Shown here: positions 43,301-50,640 of the stretch, in pieces
How the letters are laid out: each line of letters opens with the position of its first letter
How positions within the stretch are numbered: position 1 is the stretch's first letter
Source: Eonycteris spelaea
Lineage: Eukaryota > Chordata > Mammalia > Chiroptera > Pteropodidae
Direction: 5' to 3'
Length of the DNA: 64,000 nt
Assembly: GCA_003508835.1 (NCBI GenBank)
Contig: PUFA01000181.1
Coordinates: 2,418,001-2,482,000, forward strand
Notes under the pieces: generated by a model
What the model saw: only the letters and a program-made list of their open reading frames with translations
The model's database searches: none
Told to the model about the DNA's origin: nothing
Position numbers and translations under genes: made by a program

Positions 43301-44851
43301 TGAAAATAAGTGGCTTAGTTTAAAAATATATAAAGATCAATGGCACTTGATTCCAAACATCTCACCCCACAACCTCATTAAAAGCACAGAAACCACATAT
43401 ATGACTTTTTGCTTTTATTACACATTTTAACGGATGTAGGGTTAATTCAAGTACATAGTTCCAAAATAAGGGGGAGGAGCAATTTCAAAAAGGCAGCAGC
43501 CTGGGATGGACTGAACACAATGGACATTCAGATAAAGTTCTGAAAAATGACGAAAAAACTTTTAGGCGCAAAGGATCAATGAATAAATAAAAACTGTTCA
43601 AATCTGTACGTAAAACCATTTATTCAAAATGGAAAAAATACAGGATCTTCTGGGACCCCCTATTATCATAATGCAAAAATCCAAGTCTCAGCTAAGCGCT
43701 TGGGATAGGTTAAAATCCCCAATGAGGTACAACACGCATTCCAAACCCCGGTAGTCAATCAAAATGCGGTTACTAAACATTATTTGAAATAATTTTATTT
43801 TTCAACGCTCTTTCTCCGTTTGTCGTAATGGTGCGTGTGCACAGTAAAGTCATCGTTTTTACAAACTGGTGGACTGCAATAAGCAATGGAAGGGACTAAG
43901 TCATGGTCTCCTTGTTTCCTGTTCAATGTTCTAGCCACCAGAAAACCCACAGCTTATGGAAACAGAAAATTACAGGAACTTCGAGTTTTCCGGGATAAAT
44001 CCAAGGAAAGGGAGCGAGTCTGAGGGAGGTTTTGCAAGCCCTCCCCAAAGGAAGAAGAGGTTGAACGTAAAGCCTAAAAAACCCTCACTACAAGGTGTGC
44101 CGGCCTAGGGGAAAGATATCCGAGACCAGCATCTCAGCGGGCCTCCGCCCGAGGATGAGCTGCAGTGATTCCCACCCTCTCCCTTTCCCCCACCCTCATA
44201 CAAGACTGTCCCCCACAAGCTCAAAGACGACCTCCACTCGCAAGGCTTCCTCCTTTGTGAGACTCCACAGCCGCCGCCCCACATTGGGCCTCCGGGGAAA
44301 AGCCACCGCCCCCACCCGCCATATTTCCCTGAAAGGAGCCCGCGCTACACCTCCCGGTCGCCTCTCCCTCCCAAGTGGCGGGTGTTTCTTCCTCCATCAC
44401 CCCACCCAACAGGGCTCCACATCCCAAGACTGGCCAGAAGCTCCCCTGGGGATTGCTCGCCCGAAGACAGCACCCGCCATCTCTTCCCCCTCCCCCGCCC
44501 CGGGACTCGCCCTCCCCCCACAGCCGCCATTTTACAACCAACTCCTCCACCCTATCGCCTCGGCCTTTAGGCTCACAAGTGTCTGCTACTGAGGACGCCG
44601 AAGAGGTCAAATTCCTGGGCCTGAGGCCTCCCACCGCTCCGGGAGACCACAGACCATTTCCTGCTTCCCAAATCCACATCCCCGGGCCAGGATCGGAGAC
44701 GGTGCCGCCATTTTGTCTCCTGCTCCGGCCTCTGTGGGCGGCGGCAGAGGGTCCGAGAATTCCAGCCCCCTTTTGCCCCCCCAACTCACCGTCATATCGC
44801 TCAGCCCTCGGCCAGCTTCGCCTGGTACACCAGATCCTCCCGATCATCCAT
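10285..44851 (-). CDS. YWHAE: 14-3-3 protein epsilon, six coding exons
   Basis: 14-3-3 epsilon is a cytosolic dimeric adaptor that binds phosphoserine/phosphothreonine peptides and controls partner localisation and activity (RAF, CDC25, NDEL1 and many others). The coding join on the minus strand is 44851-44790, 20795-20596, 18125-18019, 17356-17150, 15066-14930, 10337-10285. Exons 2-6 give residues 22-255 of the usual 255. The phosphopeptide pocket is intact: K50 and R57 (exon 2), R130 and Y131 (exon 4). The acidic C-terminal tail ends DVEDENQ, typical of epsilon and unlike other isoforms. All introns are GT-AG and exon phases agree. Exon 1 has 62 coding bases where the conserved LAEQAERYD stretch needs 64, so as written the frame breaks at codon 16. 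I treat the gene as functional with a probable sequence error in exon 1. Identity rests on my knowledge of the family; the translation is seen directly. Confidence 0.97.
10338..14929 (-). other. YWHAE: YWHAE intron 5
   Basis: This is a 4.6-kb AT-rich GT-AG intron. It holds a 5S-derived SINE at 13,755-13,878 and an (AAAAC)n run near 13,239-13,262. The rest, including 10,450-13,200, shows nothing I recognise. Confidence 0.9.
13755..13878 (-). mobile_element. 5S rRNA-derived SINE (MEG-R type)
   Basis: The minus strand follows 5S rRNA along nearly its whole length, including the internal promoter stretch tgatctcggaagctaaacag and ggatgggag, and ends in gtgctgtaggc plus an A tail. It is flanked by an imperfect 13-bp target duplication (13734-13746 and 13881-13893, 12/13 identical). 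Fruit-bat MEG-RS/RL SINEs have this structure. A 5S retropseudogene is the alternative for a single copy, but five related copies in 64 kb favour a SINE family. Confidence 0.88.
14930..15066 (-). CDS. YWHAE: YWHAE coding exon 5
   Basis: This is a 137-nt exon coding for the end of R193 to the first base of G239. It reads [20 protein letters not shown] and then [17 protein letters not shown], the last helix of the ligand groove that is conserved in all 14-3-3 proteins. The MQGD ending is shared with the epsilon isoform. The donor is GTAAGG. Confidence 0.98.
16136..16562. mobile_element. Tigger-type (Tc1/mariner, pogo) non-autonomous transposon
   Basis: Terminal inverted repeats (ggcccttgaataaca at the left, ttgttcaagggtcaactg at the right) are bounded by TA at 16134-16135 and 16563-16564, the mariner-type target duplication. 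At 427 bp it has no transposase. The ends match what I know of Tigger2-like elements. Confidence 0.8.
16590..16800 (+). mobile_element. L1 3'UTR fragment with G15 run
   Basis: The segment gacagaaaatagagattacc precedes a G-rich tract (G15 at 16634-16648) and an old L1 3' tail. G-rich polypurine tracts are normal in L1 3'UTRs. Confidence 0.65.
17150..17356 (-). CDS. YWHAE: YWHAE coding exon 4
   Basis: This is a 207-nt exon coding for the last base of M124 through two bases of R193. It carries [14 protein letters not shown], with R130 and Y131 of the phosphate-binding triad, and the conserved groove segment [15 protein letters not shown]. Frame and splice sites (GTAAAT donor, TTTTTAG acceptor) are intact. 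Confidence 0.98.
17357..18018 (-). other. YWHAE: YWHAE intron 3
   Basis: This is a 662-nt GT-AG intron (donor GTAGGT, acceptor TTTTTAG). It is AT-rich and I see no repeat or other element in it. Confidence 0.93.
18019..18125 (-). CDS. YWHAE: YWHAE coding exon 3
   Basis: This is a 107-nt exon coding for residues 89-123 plus two bases of codon 124. It reads [18 protein letters not shown], then [17 protein letters not shown]. The acceptor follows a pyrimidine tract and the donor is GTAGGT. The frame is intact and joins both neighbouring exons correctly. Confidence 0.98.
18390..18545 (-). mobile_element. MIR SINE
   Basis: The reverse-complement MIR body is visible: tctccatttacataagaaaa, then gagctaggatttgaacc. 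It is diverged. Confidence 0.7.
19570..19700 (+). mobile_element. MIR fragment
   Basis: The MIR 3' half is visible: gaaacctcagttttccc, ataatagctacc, then gggttatttaaagattaa. Confidence 0.6.
19867..20048. mobile_element. MER5A (hAT-Charlie) remnant
   Basis: It opens with cagtttctcaacagcagcac and attgacattttgggc, contains ggatgtttaacagcatcccc, and ends near ctctggttaaaat, matching the MER5A pattern of a 180-bp non-autonomous hAT element. Confidence 0.8.
20596..20795 (-). CDS. YWHAE: YWHAE coding exon 2
   Basis: This is a 200-nt exon, AG at 20796-20797 and GT at 20594-20595, coding for residues 22 (split codon) to 88. It contains the family hallmark [20 protein letters not shown], with phosphate-binding K50 and R57 and the RRAS segment (S59 at the dimer interface in other isoforms). 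It ends with REYRQM and is intact. Confidence 0.98.
21393..21414. repeat. G22 homopolymer
   Basis: This is an uninterrupted run of 22 G on the plus strand, giving C22 in the YWHAE pre-mRNA. It is outside any transposon I recognise. Confidence 0.95.
21740..22322 (+). mobile_element. L1 3' end, split by a SINE
   Basis: This is the classic L1 3' region (ttctta gacaattaacacc, then ttcacagcaactttattctt, then ttatacctcaataaagctga). The terminal segment is duplicated on both sides of the SINE at 22,323-22,526. It is 5'-truncated. Confidence 0.8.
22323..22526 (-). mobile_element. tRNA-Val(UAC)/5S rRNA chimeric SINE (MEG-TR type)
   Basis: On the minus strand it begins GGACGTG, then a complete tRNA-like unit: A-box tagtgtagtggttagca, anticodon arm tctgctttacatgcaga with loop TTTACAT (anticodon TAC) and a decayed B-box ggctcatgcccc. 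The closest tRNA I know is tRNA-Val(UAC). A 5S rRNA body follows, with tgatcttggaagctaagtag and gatgggagacc, ending gtgctgtaggc plus an A-rich tail. It is flanked by a target duplication (aataaag(c/t)tgatttttt) at 22290-22306 and 22527-22543. It sits in an L1 tail. Confidence 0.9.
22780..23085 (+). mobile_element. L1 3' end
   Basis: It contains gggaatacagtcaataatac, ggtgctaggagggtactagg and gtctaaccactatgctgtac, then an A/T tail: a short 5'-truncated L1 of the lineage type seen again at 38.4 and 47.3 kb. Confidence 0.75.
23455..24300 (-). mobile_element. Old L1 3' region, antisense
   Basis: It is the reverse complement of an L1 3' region: ttacagtactgtgcaacc, ccacttatcaatctac, tccattcatcagttaatgg, then aaatggatctcatgattttg. 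No open frame survives. Confidence 0.75.
25118..25350 (-). mobile_element. MIR SINE
   Basis: The MIR reverse complement is visible: atttaatcatctcaacag, atcatccccattttata, ttacaacccaggcaatctga. Confidence 0.7.
25890..26045 (-). mobile_element. MIR SINE
   Basis: The MIR reverse complement is visible: agaaaactgaagctcagggt, gccacacagctaataca, gagctcttaaccacca. Confidence 0.75.
27190..28275 (+). mobile_element. L1 3' end interrupted by another insertion
   Basis: The L1 3' region runs 27,190-27,630 (up to gaatattattcagcctta) and resumes at about 27,950 (catggatgacccttgagg) to an A tail at 28,262-28,280. The 320-bp interruption has an (AT)n run at 27,739-27,757 and an A-rich end, resembling a short, later L1 3' stub in the same orientation. 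Confidence 0.75.
27543..27598. repeat. Palindromic TG/CA microsatellite
   Basis: A GTGT-rich half is followed directly by its complement (tgtgtgtatacacacaca) and then by CATA repeats. It lies in the L1 segment that commonly expands this way. Confidence 0.85.
31610..31770 (+). mobile_element. MIR SINE, diverged
   Basis: The text tatttgacctcaaacttaac followed by ctctatgagcttgtttcctc fits the MIR core. Confidence 0.55.
36110..36300 (+). mobile_element. MIR SINE, diverged
   Basis: The MIR 3' half is visible: cttatctgtaggatgg, gcagggttatttttgagg and atagctgtcaataaatagtt. Confidence 0.6.
38340..38730 (+). mobile_element. L1 3' end
   Basis: It contains ttcacttatatgtggaatcc, a degenerate G-rich 3'UTR, gtctaaccaatatactgtat and an A/T tail. 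It is 5'-truncated. Confidence 0.75.
40752..40870 (+). mobile_element. 5S rRNA-derived SINE (MEG-R type), plus strand
   Basis: It begins gtctacggccatgctattct like 5S rRNA, contains tgatctcggaagctaagcag and ggcctggttagtact, and ends gtgctgtaga with an A-rich tail (aaataaattaaaaca). The box C region is slightly decayed. No clear target duplication is visible, so this is likely an older insertion. Confidence 0.85.
44790..44851 (-). CDS. YWHAE: YWHAE coding exon 1 (frame broken by 2-nt gap)
   Basis: The start codon is 44849-44851 in a strong context (G at -3, G at +4). It reads [15 protein letters not shown], then GGC and TGA at codons 16-17. The expected codons are CAG GCT GAG CGA (QAER). Loss of two bases near 44806/44807 explains the shift exactly, because AERYD reappears in another frame and runs correctly into exon 2. 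The donor GTGAGT follows immediately. This segment encodes most of helix A, part of the dimer interface. A second ATG four bases downstream is in frame with exon 2 but would replace the conserved N-terminus with unrelated residues, so it is a poor start. Confidence 0.93.
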
Positions 44852-44945
44852 AGCGGCAGCGGCTCCGGCAGGGTCTGCGCGACGGATGGAAGCAGATAGC
44901 GTCTCCGACTTTCTCAGCCTCTCGCTCCGTGTCCGAGCAGCAAAA
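44852..44945 (-). other. YWHAE: YWHAE 5' untranslated region
   Basis: This is about 90 nt of GC-rich leader upstream of the ATG with no upstream ATG on the gene strand. The start near 44945 is an estimate: it places the YY1-type motif at the cap region, as in many TATA-less CpG-island promoters. No TATA box is visible. Confidence 0.55.
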
Positions 44946-45559
44946 ATGGCGGCGCCTCAATCCGGGACTTCCGCCTGCGCACGCGGACAACTGCTCAGCT
45001 CTATGGCAACCGCTCCCTGGCAACTGGCGCGGGGGGGCGGGTCCCGGAGCTCGGCTCCCGAACAGGCTGGAGCCAACTAGACGCCCCTCCCCTGTGGGCT
45101 CAGCCGTGGCGGAGAGCCGAGGCGGGAACTGCGACTGAGAGGAGGGAGAGCGTCCCGAGGGAGCTAGGGAAGCTGGAGGCGAGGCCGGCCTGGACCGCTC
45201 CTCAAGTGAATGAGCGAGAAAGCCTGGGCTCTGATCGAGAGCCGCCGCCCAGACTTCAGGCAGAGAAAGCTAGAGGCTGTAATGGTTTTTTAATGGCAGG
45301 CCTTCCTCGCTGAAACCAACTTTTCTCCTACCTTACCCCAGCTTTCTCAACCAAGCCCAGTCCTGGGCCTTTTCTAGACCCTTTTAACCCTGGGGTAAAG
45401 AGTTGGGCCCTTCTCTCGTTAATAGGGGAAGAGGAACTCCGATTTTCACACATCGATTTCATCCTGGCACTTGGCAATCTTTTTCTTCTGCCCTTTAGCC
45501 TCCTTTTTCCCCTTAGGCGCCCCCATGTATAGGAACAGGGAAGTTGTTAGATGAACCTA

Positions 45560-46440
45560 GTCTGGAGTGCAAGGTGCAGAAGATTGGGACCAAGATCAAA
45601 TTGAGATTGAGGAGGCAAGAATGGGAAAAGACCTGGTCTGTTTTGCTTCCCAATGGATTCCCAGCATCTCATATTCATTACAATAACTTGCAAGACTGAA
45701 GCTCAGGTATCTGGAACATAAGCTGTGTGGTGGACTCTGTAATAAATTTGGAATAAAAAGGAGATTGGAACTCAATCATGATGAGCCTAAGATGGCAAGC
45801 TAAGAAGTTTGCACCTTATCAGTGGGCACATGGAATCTATTTTTTGATGATTTCGAATGGAGGATGACACGATCATGGTTTATCTAGAAAGATTAATAAA
45901 TATGGTTTAGTAGTGATTAAAGAAGATAATCAGGCTATTATACTAATAGAGGCAAGAGGTAATAAATAGTAGCAGTGAAAATAGGAACAAGGACTACAGA
46001 GAGAAGTCACAAGAGTTTGTACCTGATCAGATGTTGAGTTCTTGTGAGGGGAAAGAAAATTAAAATTGTCTTTCCATTTTCCCACCCTGAGTCACTGGGA
46101 TAATAAGTGGCAGTACCATTAATAATAGCAACCACAACAAAAAAAGATAATAGGAATGCTAGGAAAATTTGCTGATGGAATGCAGAGAAGACATAGTTCC
46201 TTTTAGCACGGGTTGGTTTATAAGATTCTCAAATATCACCCAGGTAGAAATAACCAGCATGGAATTGGAAAAGGGGACTGGCATTCCAAACTGAAGGGAA
46301 GCTATCATAGAAAGTGTGGAGAAGTAAAAAAAGACCAAGCACAAACCCTTGGAGAATACCTACTTTTAAGCGAAAGCAAAAGAGCCAGCAAATTACATAG
46401 AGTGGCTCCTTATTGCACTCCAAATTAAGCCCTTTCACAC
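45560..46440 (+). mobile_element. Ancient mammalian interspersed repeat, unassigned
   Basis: Text such as gaagtttgcaccttatc, gaggatgacacgatcatgg and gcctaagatggcaag has the cadence of a mammal-wide repeat that recurs at 50,690-50,990 and 61,300-62,480. I cannot name the family. Confidence 0.4.
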
Positions 46441-46723
46441 TTTAAACAAACTTCAAATTTCAATGATAGAAGACGGAATCGAGAGACTTGGGTTCTAGTC
46501 CTAATTCTATAAATAAATACACACTTATTTGTTTATACATTCAGCAAGCATTTCATCTCTGAGCTTCATGTTCATCTATAAAGTTAAGGAACTGGAGACC
46601 ATTCATTAGGCCATAAAACAAGTTTTAATAAATATTAAAAGACTGAAGTCATACAAAGTATCTCTTCCTATCATAATGGAATGAAACTAGAAATCAATAA
46701 CAGGAGGAAAACTGCAAATTAAA

Positions 46724-47753
46724 CAGTCCTTCATATCCACGAGTTTCGCATCCACAGATTCAACCAACCTCAGTTCAAAAATATTTGAATTAAAAAAAAA
46801 AAAATCCCGTTGTAAATTGATGCAGCCACTATGGAAAACAGTATGGAGGCTCCTCAAAAAATTAAAATAGAACTACTTTATGACCCAGCAATTCCACATC
46901 TGGGGATTTATCTGAAGAAAACCAAAACACTAACTTGAAAATACATATGAAATCCTATATTCATTGCAGTGCTATTTACAGTAGCCAAGATATGGAAGCA
47001 ATCTAAGTATCCATCAATGGATGAATGGATAAAGAAGATGTGTTACTTTTATACAATGAAATATTACTTGACTATAAAAAAGAACAAAATCTTAGCATTT
47101 GCAATTACATAGATGCATCTAGAGGGTATTAGGCTAAGTGAAATAAGTCAGATAGAGAAAGGCAAATACCATATGATTTCACTTATAAGTAGACTCTCAA
47201 AAACAAAATAAAGGAACAAACAAATAGACTCACAGATACAGAGAACCAAATGATGGTTGCCAGATGGCAGGGGTTGGGGCACTGAGTGAAAAGGTAAAGA
47301 GATTAAGAAGTACAAATTGGCAGTTAGAAAATAGTACAGTTTAGGGAATATTGTCAATAATATTATAATAACTATGTATGGTGCCAGGAAGGTACTAGAC
47401 TTAGGCGGGGGGGGGGGGGTCACCATAAGTCTAACCACTGCACTGTAATTGAAAAATAAAAAATTTCAAAGTATAAAACTGAGTAAATAAATAAAGCTGT
47501 TATTTTTTTTTTCTTACATCCTGGAGAGTTCCAAAAAACAAAACTTGGATTTGCCACACACTGAGCACGACACTGAATCCACATGAATGATGTAGGTATA
47601 CCCCACTGTAGCCTATATGCAAATATTGGTTATATGCAAGTACTACAACAACATTTTATGTAAGAAACTTGAGCATCTGCAGATTTGGGTATCTAAAAGC
47701 GGCGGGGGAGGGATCTTGGAACCAATCCCCTGCAGATACAGAGGGAAGACTAT
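46724..47753. mobile_element. Tigger-type DNA transposon, split by an L1
   Basis: The left end reads cagtccttcatatccacgag and tccacagattcaaccaacc. The right part (47,512-47,753) includes gttccaaaaaacaaaacttg and gaaccaatcccctgcagata, the complementary end. Both match a Tigger element I know with ends of this type. About 310 bp of Tigger is interrupted by some 710 bp of L1. Confidence 0.75.
46800..47510 (+). mobile_element. L1 3' end inserted in the Tigger
   Basis: It is a better-preserved L1 3' region: actatggaaaacagtatgga, tccatcaatggatgaatgga, caggaaggtactagac, a G13 run near 47,407-47,419, and gtctaaccactgcactgtaa with an A-rich tail. It is among the younger L1 copies of the window. Confidence 0.85.
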
Positions 47754-48174
47754 GAGTATAAATTAAATAATACTCTTAAATAACTGATGGATCAAAAAAT
47801 AAATCACAGGGAGATTAGAAAATACTTTGATATGGATAAAGACAAAAACACAATACACCAAAACTTATGAAATGCAGCAAAAATAGTGCTAAGAAAGAAA
47901 CTTATAGCTGTAAATACCTACATTAAAAAAGAAGGATCTTAAATTAATAACCTAACTGAACACCTTAGGAACTATGAAAAGAAGAACAAACTAAATCCAA
48001 AGCTAGCAGAAGGAAAAAAGAAGACTCAAATTACTAAAATCAGAAAAGAAAGTGAGGAAATTACTACTGACCTTACAGAAATAAGGACCATAAGAGAGTA
48101 TTATGAGCAATGGTATGCCAATAAATTGTGTAACAAATGGATGTACAAATTCTGAGAAACACACTGTGATACCG

Positions 48175-49040
48175 TGATATAGAAAGAAATATATATTTGG
48201 TCTTTCTCATTTGTTACTGGCACAGAGGTCTTAAAACTGTGGTAATTTCTCAAGTGATGGGGTGAGAAGATTCTTTTGTTATTTATAATAAGCCCCTTTC
48301 AACCATAACTGAGTTTATGTTTGATACTCCCATAGAAAACTTTAAGATAGGAGCTAGTTGCCAGAGAGTAACCAACCATGTGATAAGAGGGTTAGAACTT
48401 TCAACCCTACTTACCCAATTCCTGATCTCCAAGGATGAGAGAGAAGCTGGAGATTGAGTTAATCACCAATGGCCAATGACTTAATGACTAATCATGTCTA
48501 GGCAATGGAACCTCCATAAAAACCCTAAACAATGGAGTTCAGAGAGCTTCCTGGTTGGTGAATGCATCCACATGCCAGGCAGTTGGTGTACCCCAAACCA
48601 CACAGGAACAGAAGTTCTTGTGCTTGGTCCACTTCCTAACCTTGACTTATGTGCTTCTTCATCTGGCTGTTCATTTGTATCCTTTATAATAAACTGGTAA
48701 GAGTGAGTAAAGTGTTTCTCTGAGTTCTGTGAGCCATTATAGCAAATTATCAAACCTACAAAGAAGTAGTGAGACCTCTCAATTTATAGCCAAGTTGGAC
48801 AAAAGTGTGGATAACCGGGGGCTCCACTGCTTGAGATTGGTATCTGAAACAAGGGAAAGACTCGTGAACTGAGCCCTTAACCTCAGTCTTGTTGGTCCGC
48901 ACTAACTCTAGGTAGCATCAGAATTGAATTAAATTGTAGGACACCCAGTTGGTTTTGACAGAAAATTGGAAACTTGCTTCATGTGGAAGACCCACACATT
49001 TGGTATCACAACTGTTGCATGTAGAAACAGATCCTAATAC
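48175..49040 (+). mobile_element. Solo LTR of an endogenous retrovirus, family not assigned
   Basis: It interrupts L1 ORF2 sequence. In order it shows a CCAAT box at about 48,473, a TATA-like cataaaaaccc at 48,515-48,525, an AATAAA signal at 48,688-48,693, then a long U5-like part ending near tgttgca (49,019). There is no internal viral region, so it is a recombined solo LTR. The boundaries are approximate, and a target duplication was not resolved. Confidence 0.65.
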
Positions 49041-49972
49041 ATAAACTATCAAAATTGAATCAAGACAAAATAGAAAATCTGAATATGTTTAACACGTAAG
49101 GAGATTGACTCAGTAACCAAAAATTTCACAACAGCACAATTATCTAAATGTACATACTTATGCCACTGAACTGTATATTAAAAATGATTAAAATAGTAAA
49201 TTTTAAGTTATGTATATTTACAATTTAAAAAGAAGAAATTTTTTCAAATCTCCCACCAAAGGAAATTCCAGGACCAGATTGATTCACTGGTGAGTTCTAT
49301 CAAACATTTAAAAAAGAATTAACATCAATCCTTAAACTCTACCAAAAAAAAGATGACAGAACACTCTGCCTTATTCTATTAGACTAGTATTGCCTAGGTT
49401 CTACTACCAAAGTTAGACAAAGACACTACAAAAGAAAAATACAGTCCAATACCCTTTATAAATATAAATGTAAAAATCTTCAACAAAATAATAGCAAACT
49501 AAATTCAGCAGCATATTAAAAGAATTATACATTATAATTTTGGCCAAGTGGGATTTAATCCAGCAATAGACACATTTCAAGAAAATCAATGTAATTAATA
49601 TCTTACAGTAATAAAAGAAGGGGGAAAATCAACACGATTAGCTCGATTGATTCAAAAAAAGCATTTAACAAAATCCAACACCCTTCCATGATAAAAATAA
49701 TAAACTAGGGATAAAAGGGAACTGTCTCAACATAATAAAGGCTATATATGAAAAACCCACACCGTACTCAACGGTAAAAGATGGAAAACTTTTTTCCTAA
49801 GATCATGAACAAAATAAGATGTCTCCTTTTGCCACTGCTATTCAACACAGTACAGAAAGTTCTAGAGCAATTAGTCAATAAAAAGAAATAAGAGGCACCC
49901 AAATTATAAAGGAAGAAGTAAAATTATTTCTGTTCTCAGACATGACCTGTGTATGTAGAAAACTCCAAAGTT

Positions 49973-49976
<4 letters not shown>

Positions 49977-50018
<42 letters not shown>
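49977..50018. repeat. (CA)21 microsatellite
   Basis: Twenty-one uninterrupted CA units lie in the ORF2 remnant of the old L1. Confidence 0.97.
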
Positions 50019-50022
<4 letters not shown>

Positions 50023-50424
50023 GTTAGAACTAATAAATGAATTCAGCAAAGTTGGAGATACAAAATCAATATGCAAAAATCAGTTGTATTTTTATATAGT
50101 AGCAAGTGAACAATACAAAATGGAAATTAAGAAAAAAATTTTCTTTGCAAAAGCATCAAAAGGACTAAAATACCTAGGAATAAACTAAACAAGGAGGTGA
50201 AAGACTTGTACATGAAAAACCATAAAACACTGCTGAAGGGACAATAAATGGAAACGAATGGAAAGAAATTCGTTTCTTGGTTAGAAGATGCAGTATTGTT
50301 GATACCAGCCAAAGTGATCTACTGATTTCATGCAATCCCTAATGAAATTTCACTAGCATTTTTTGCAGAAATGAAGTGAAGCAGCTGAATTTACTGACCT
50401 CGAGAAATCCCTTCCAACCCTATT

Positions 50425-50640
50425 GGACACATCACGGCAGTTAAGGTCATGGGCTCTGTTCTTGCACTCCCTGGGTTGGATGGCCTTATTACCCGTTCGA
50501 TGGGGAAAATGACTCAATTTCTTTAAGCTTTAGTTTCCTCATATCTTAGTTTTCTATAAAATGGGACTGATAGTTTCCTCATGCCAAGGAGAATTAAGTG
50601 TGAGATTACATTAAATTAACCCGATACTCAATGATTATTA
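50425..50640 (+). mobile_element. MIR SINE
   Basis: It contains ggtcatgggctctg, tttagtttcctcatat, ataaaatgggactgatag and gagaattaagtgtgagatt in MIR order. Confidence 0.65.

Larger units (their letters stand above)
20796..44789 (-). other. YWHAE: YWHAE intron 1 (24 kb)
   Basis: This is a GT-AG intron typical of the long first intron of this gene. The part nearest exon 2 (20.8-28.3 kb) is rich in L1, MIR and a MEG-TR SINE. From 28.3 to 38.3 kb I recognise little beyond MIRs near 31,610-31,770 and 36,110-36,300 and a possible old L1 at about 33,560-33,900, so regulatory elements could lie there. An L1 3' end (38,340-38,730) and a 5S SINE (40,752-40,870) follow. 41,000-44,000 shows nothing recognisable before the CpG island. 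Confidence 0.9.
44090..45260. promoter_or_regulatory. CpG-island promoter of YWHAE
   Basis: A sharp rise in G+C and CpG density spans exon 1, set in an AT-rich background. Factor-like motifs near the start are: YY1 type AAAATGGCGGC at 44943-44953, ETS type ACTTCCG at 44967-44973, NRF1 type CTGCGCACGCG at 44975-44985, two RFX X-box-like half sites (CTATGGCAAC 45001-45010 and CCTGGCAACT 45016-45025), and a GC box at 45034-45041. Two more YY1-type motifs in the opposite orientation lie in the first 270 nt of intron 1 (44704-44714 and 44523-44533). This is a housekeeping-type, TATA-less promoter. Divergent transcription from the plus side is possible but not shown. The long open frames here on both strands are products of GC-rich, stop-poor sequence. 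Confidence 0.85.
46590..50410 (+). mobile_element. Old L1 ORF2 region, host of nested insertions
   Basis: Decayed ORF2 text in order on the plus strand: a 'SQWNETRNQ' segment (46,670-46,700), a 'TTDLTEIRTIREYYEQWYAN' segment (48,064-48,123) and the RT start 'GPDxFTGEFYQ' (49,272-49,310), continuing past an ORF2 stretch that contains the (CA)21 run. It is split by a Tigger (46,724-47,753), an LTR (48,175-49,040) and a short L1 tail (about 49,130-49,245). It is non-functional. Confidence 0.8.

Noticed and set aside
44095..44899. Long overlapping open frames on both strands at the CpG island (up to 208 codons)
   Set aside because: They are proline/arginine/glycine-rich shadow frames in stop-poor GC-rich DNA. 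The one that contains AERYD is only the shifted exon 1 frame running into intron 1.
48175..49040. Open frames in the LTR (such as 48,481-48,753)
   Set aside because: They lie across LTR control sequence in both strands and match no viral protein pattern.
49977..50018. CA repeat as a CRISPR-like or tandem-array system
   Set aside because: It is a plain dinucleotide microsatellite inside an L1 remnant.
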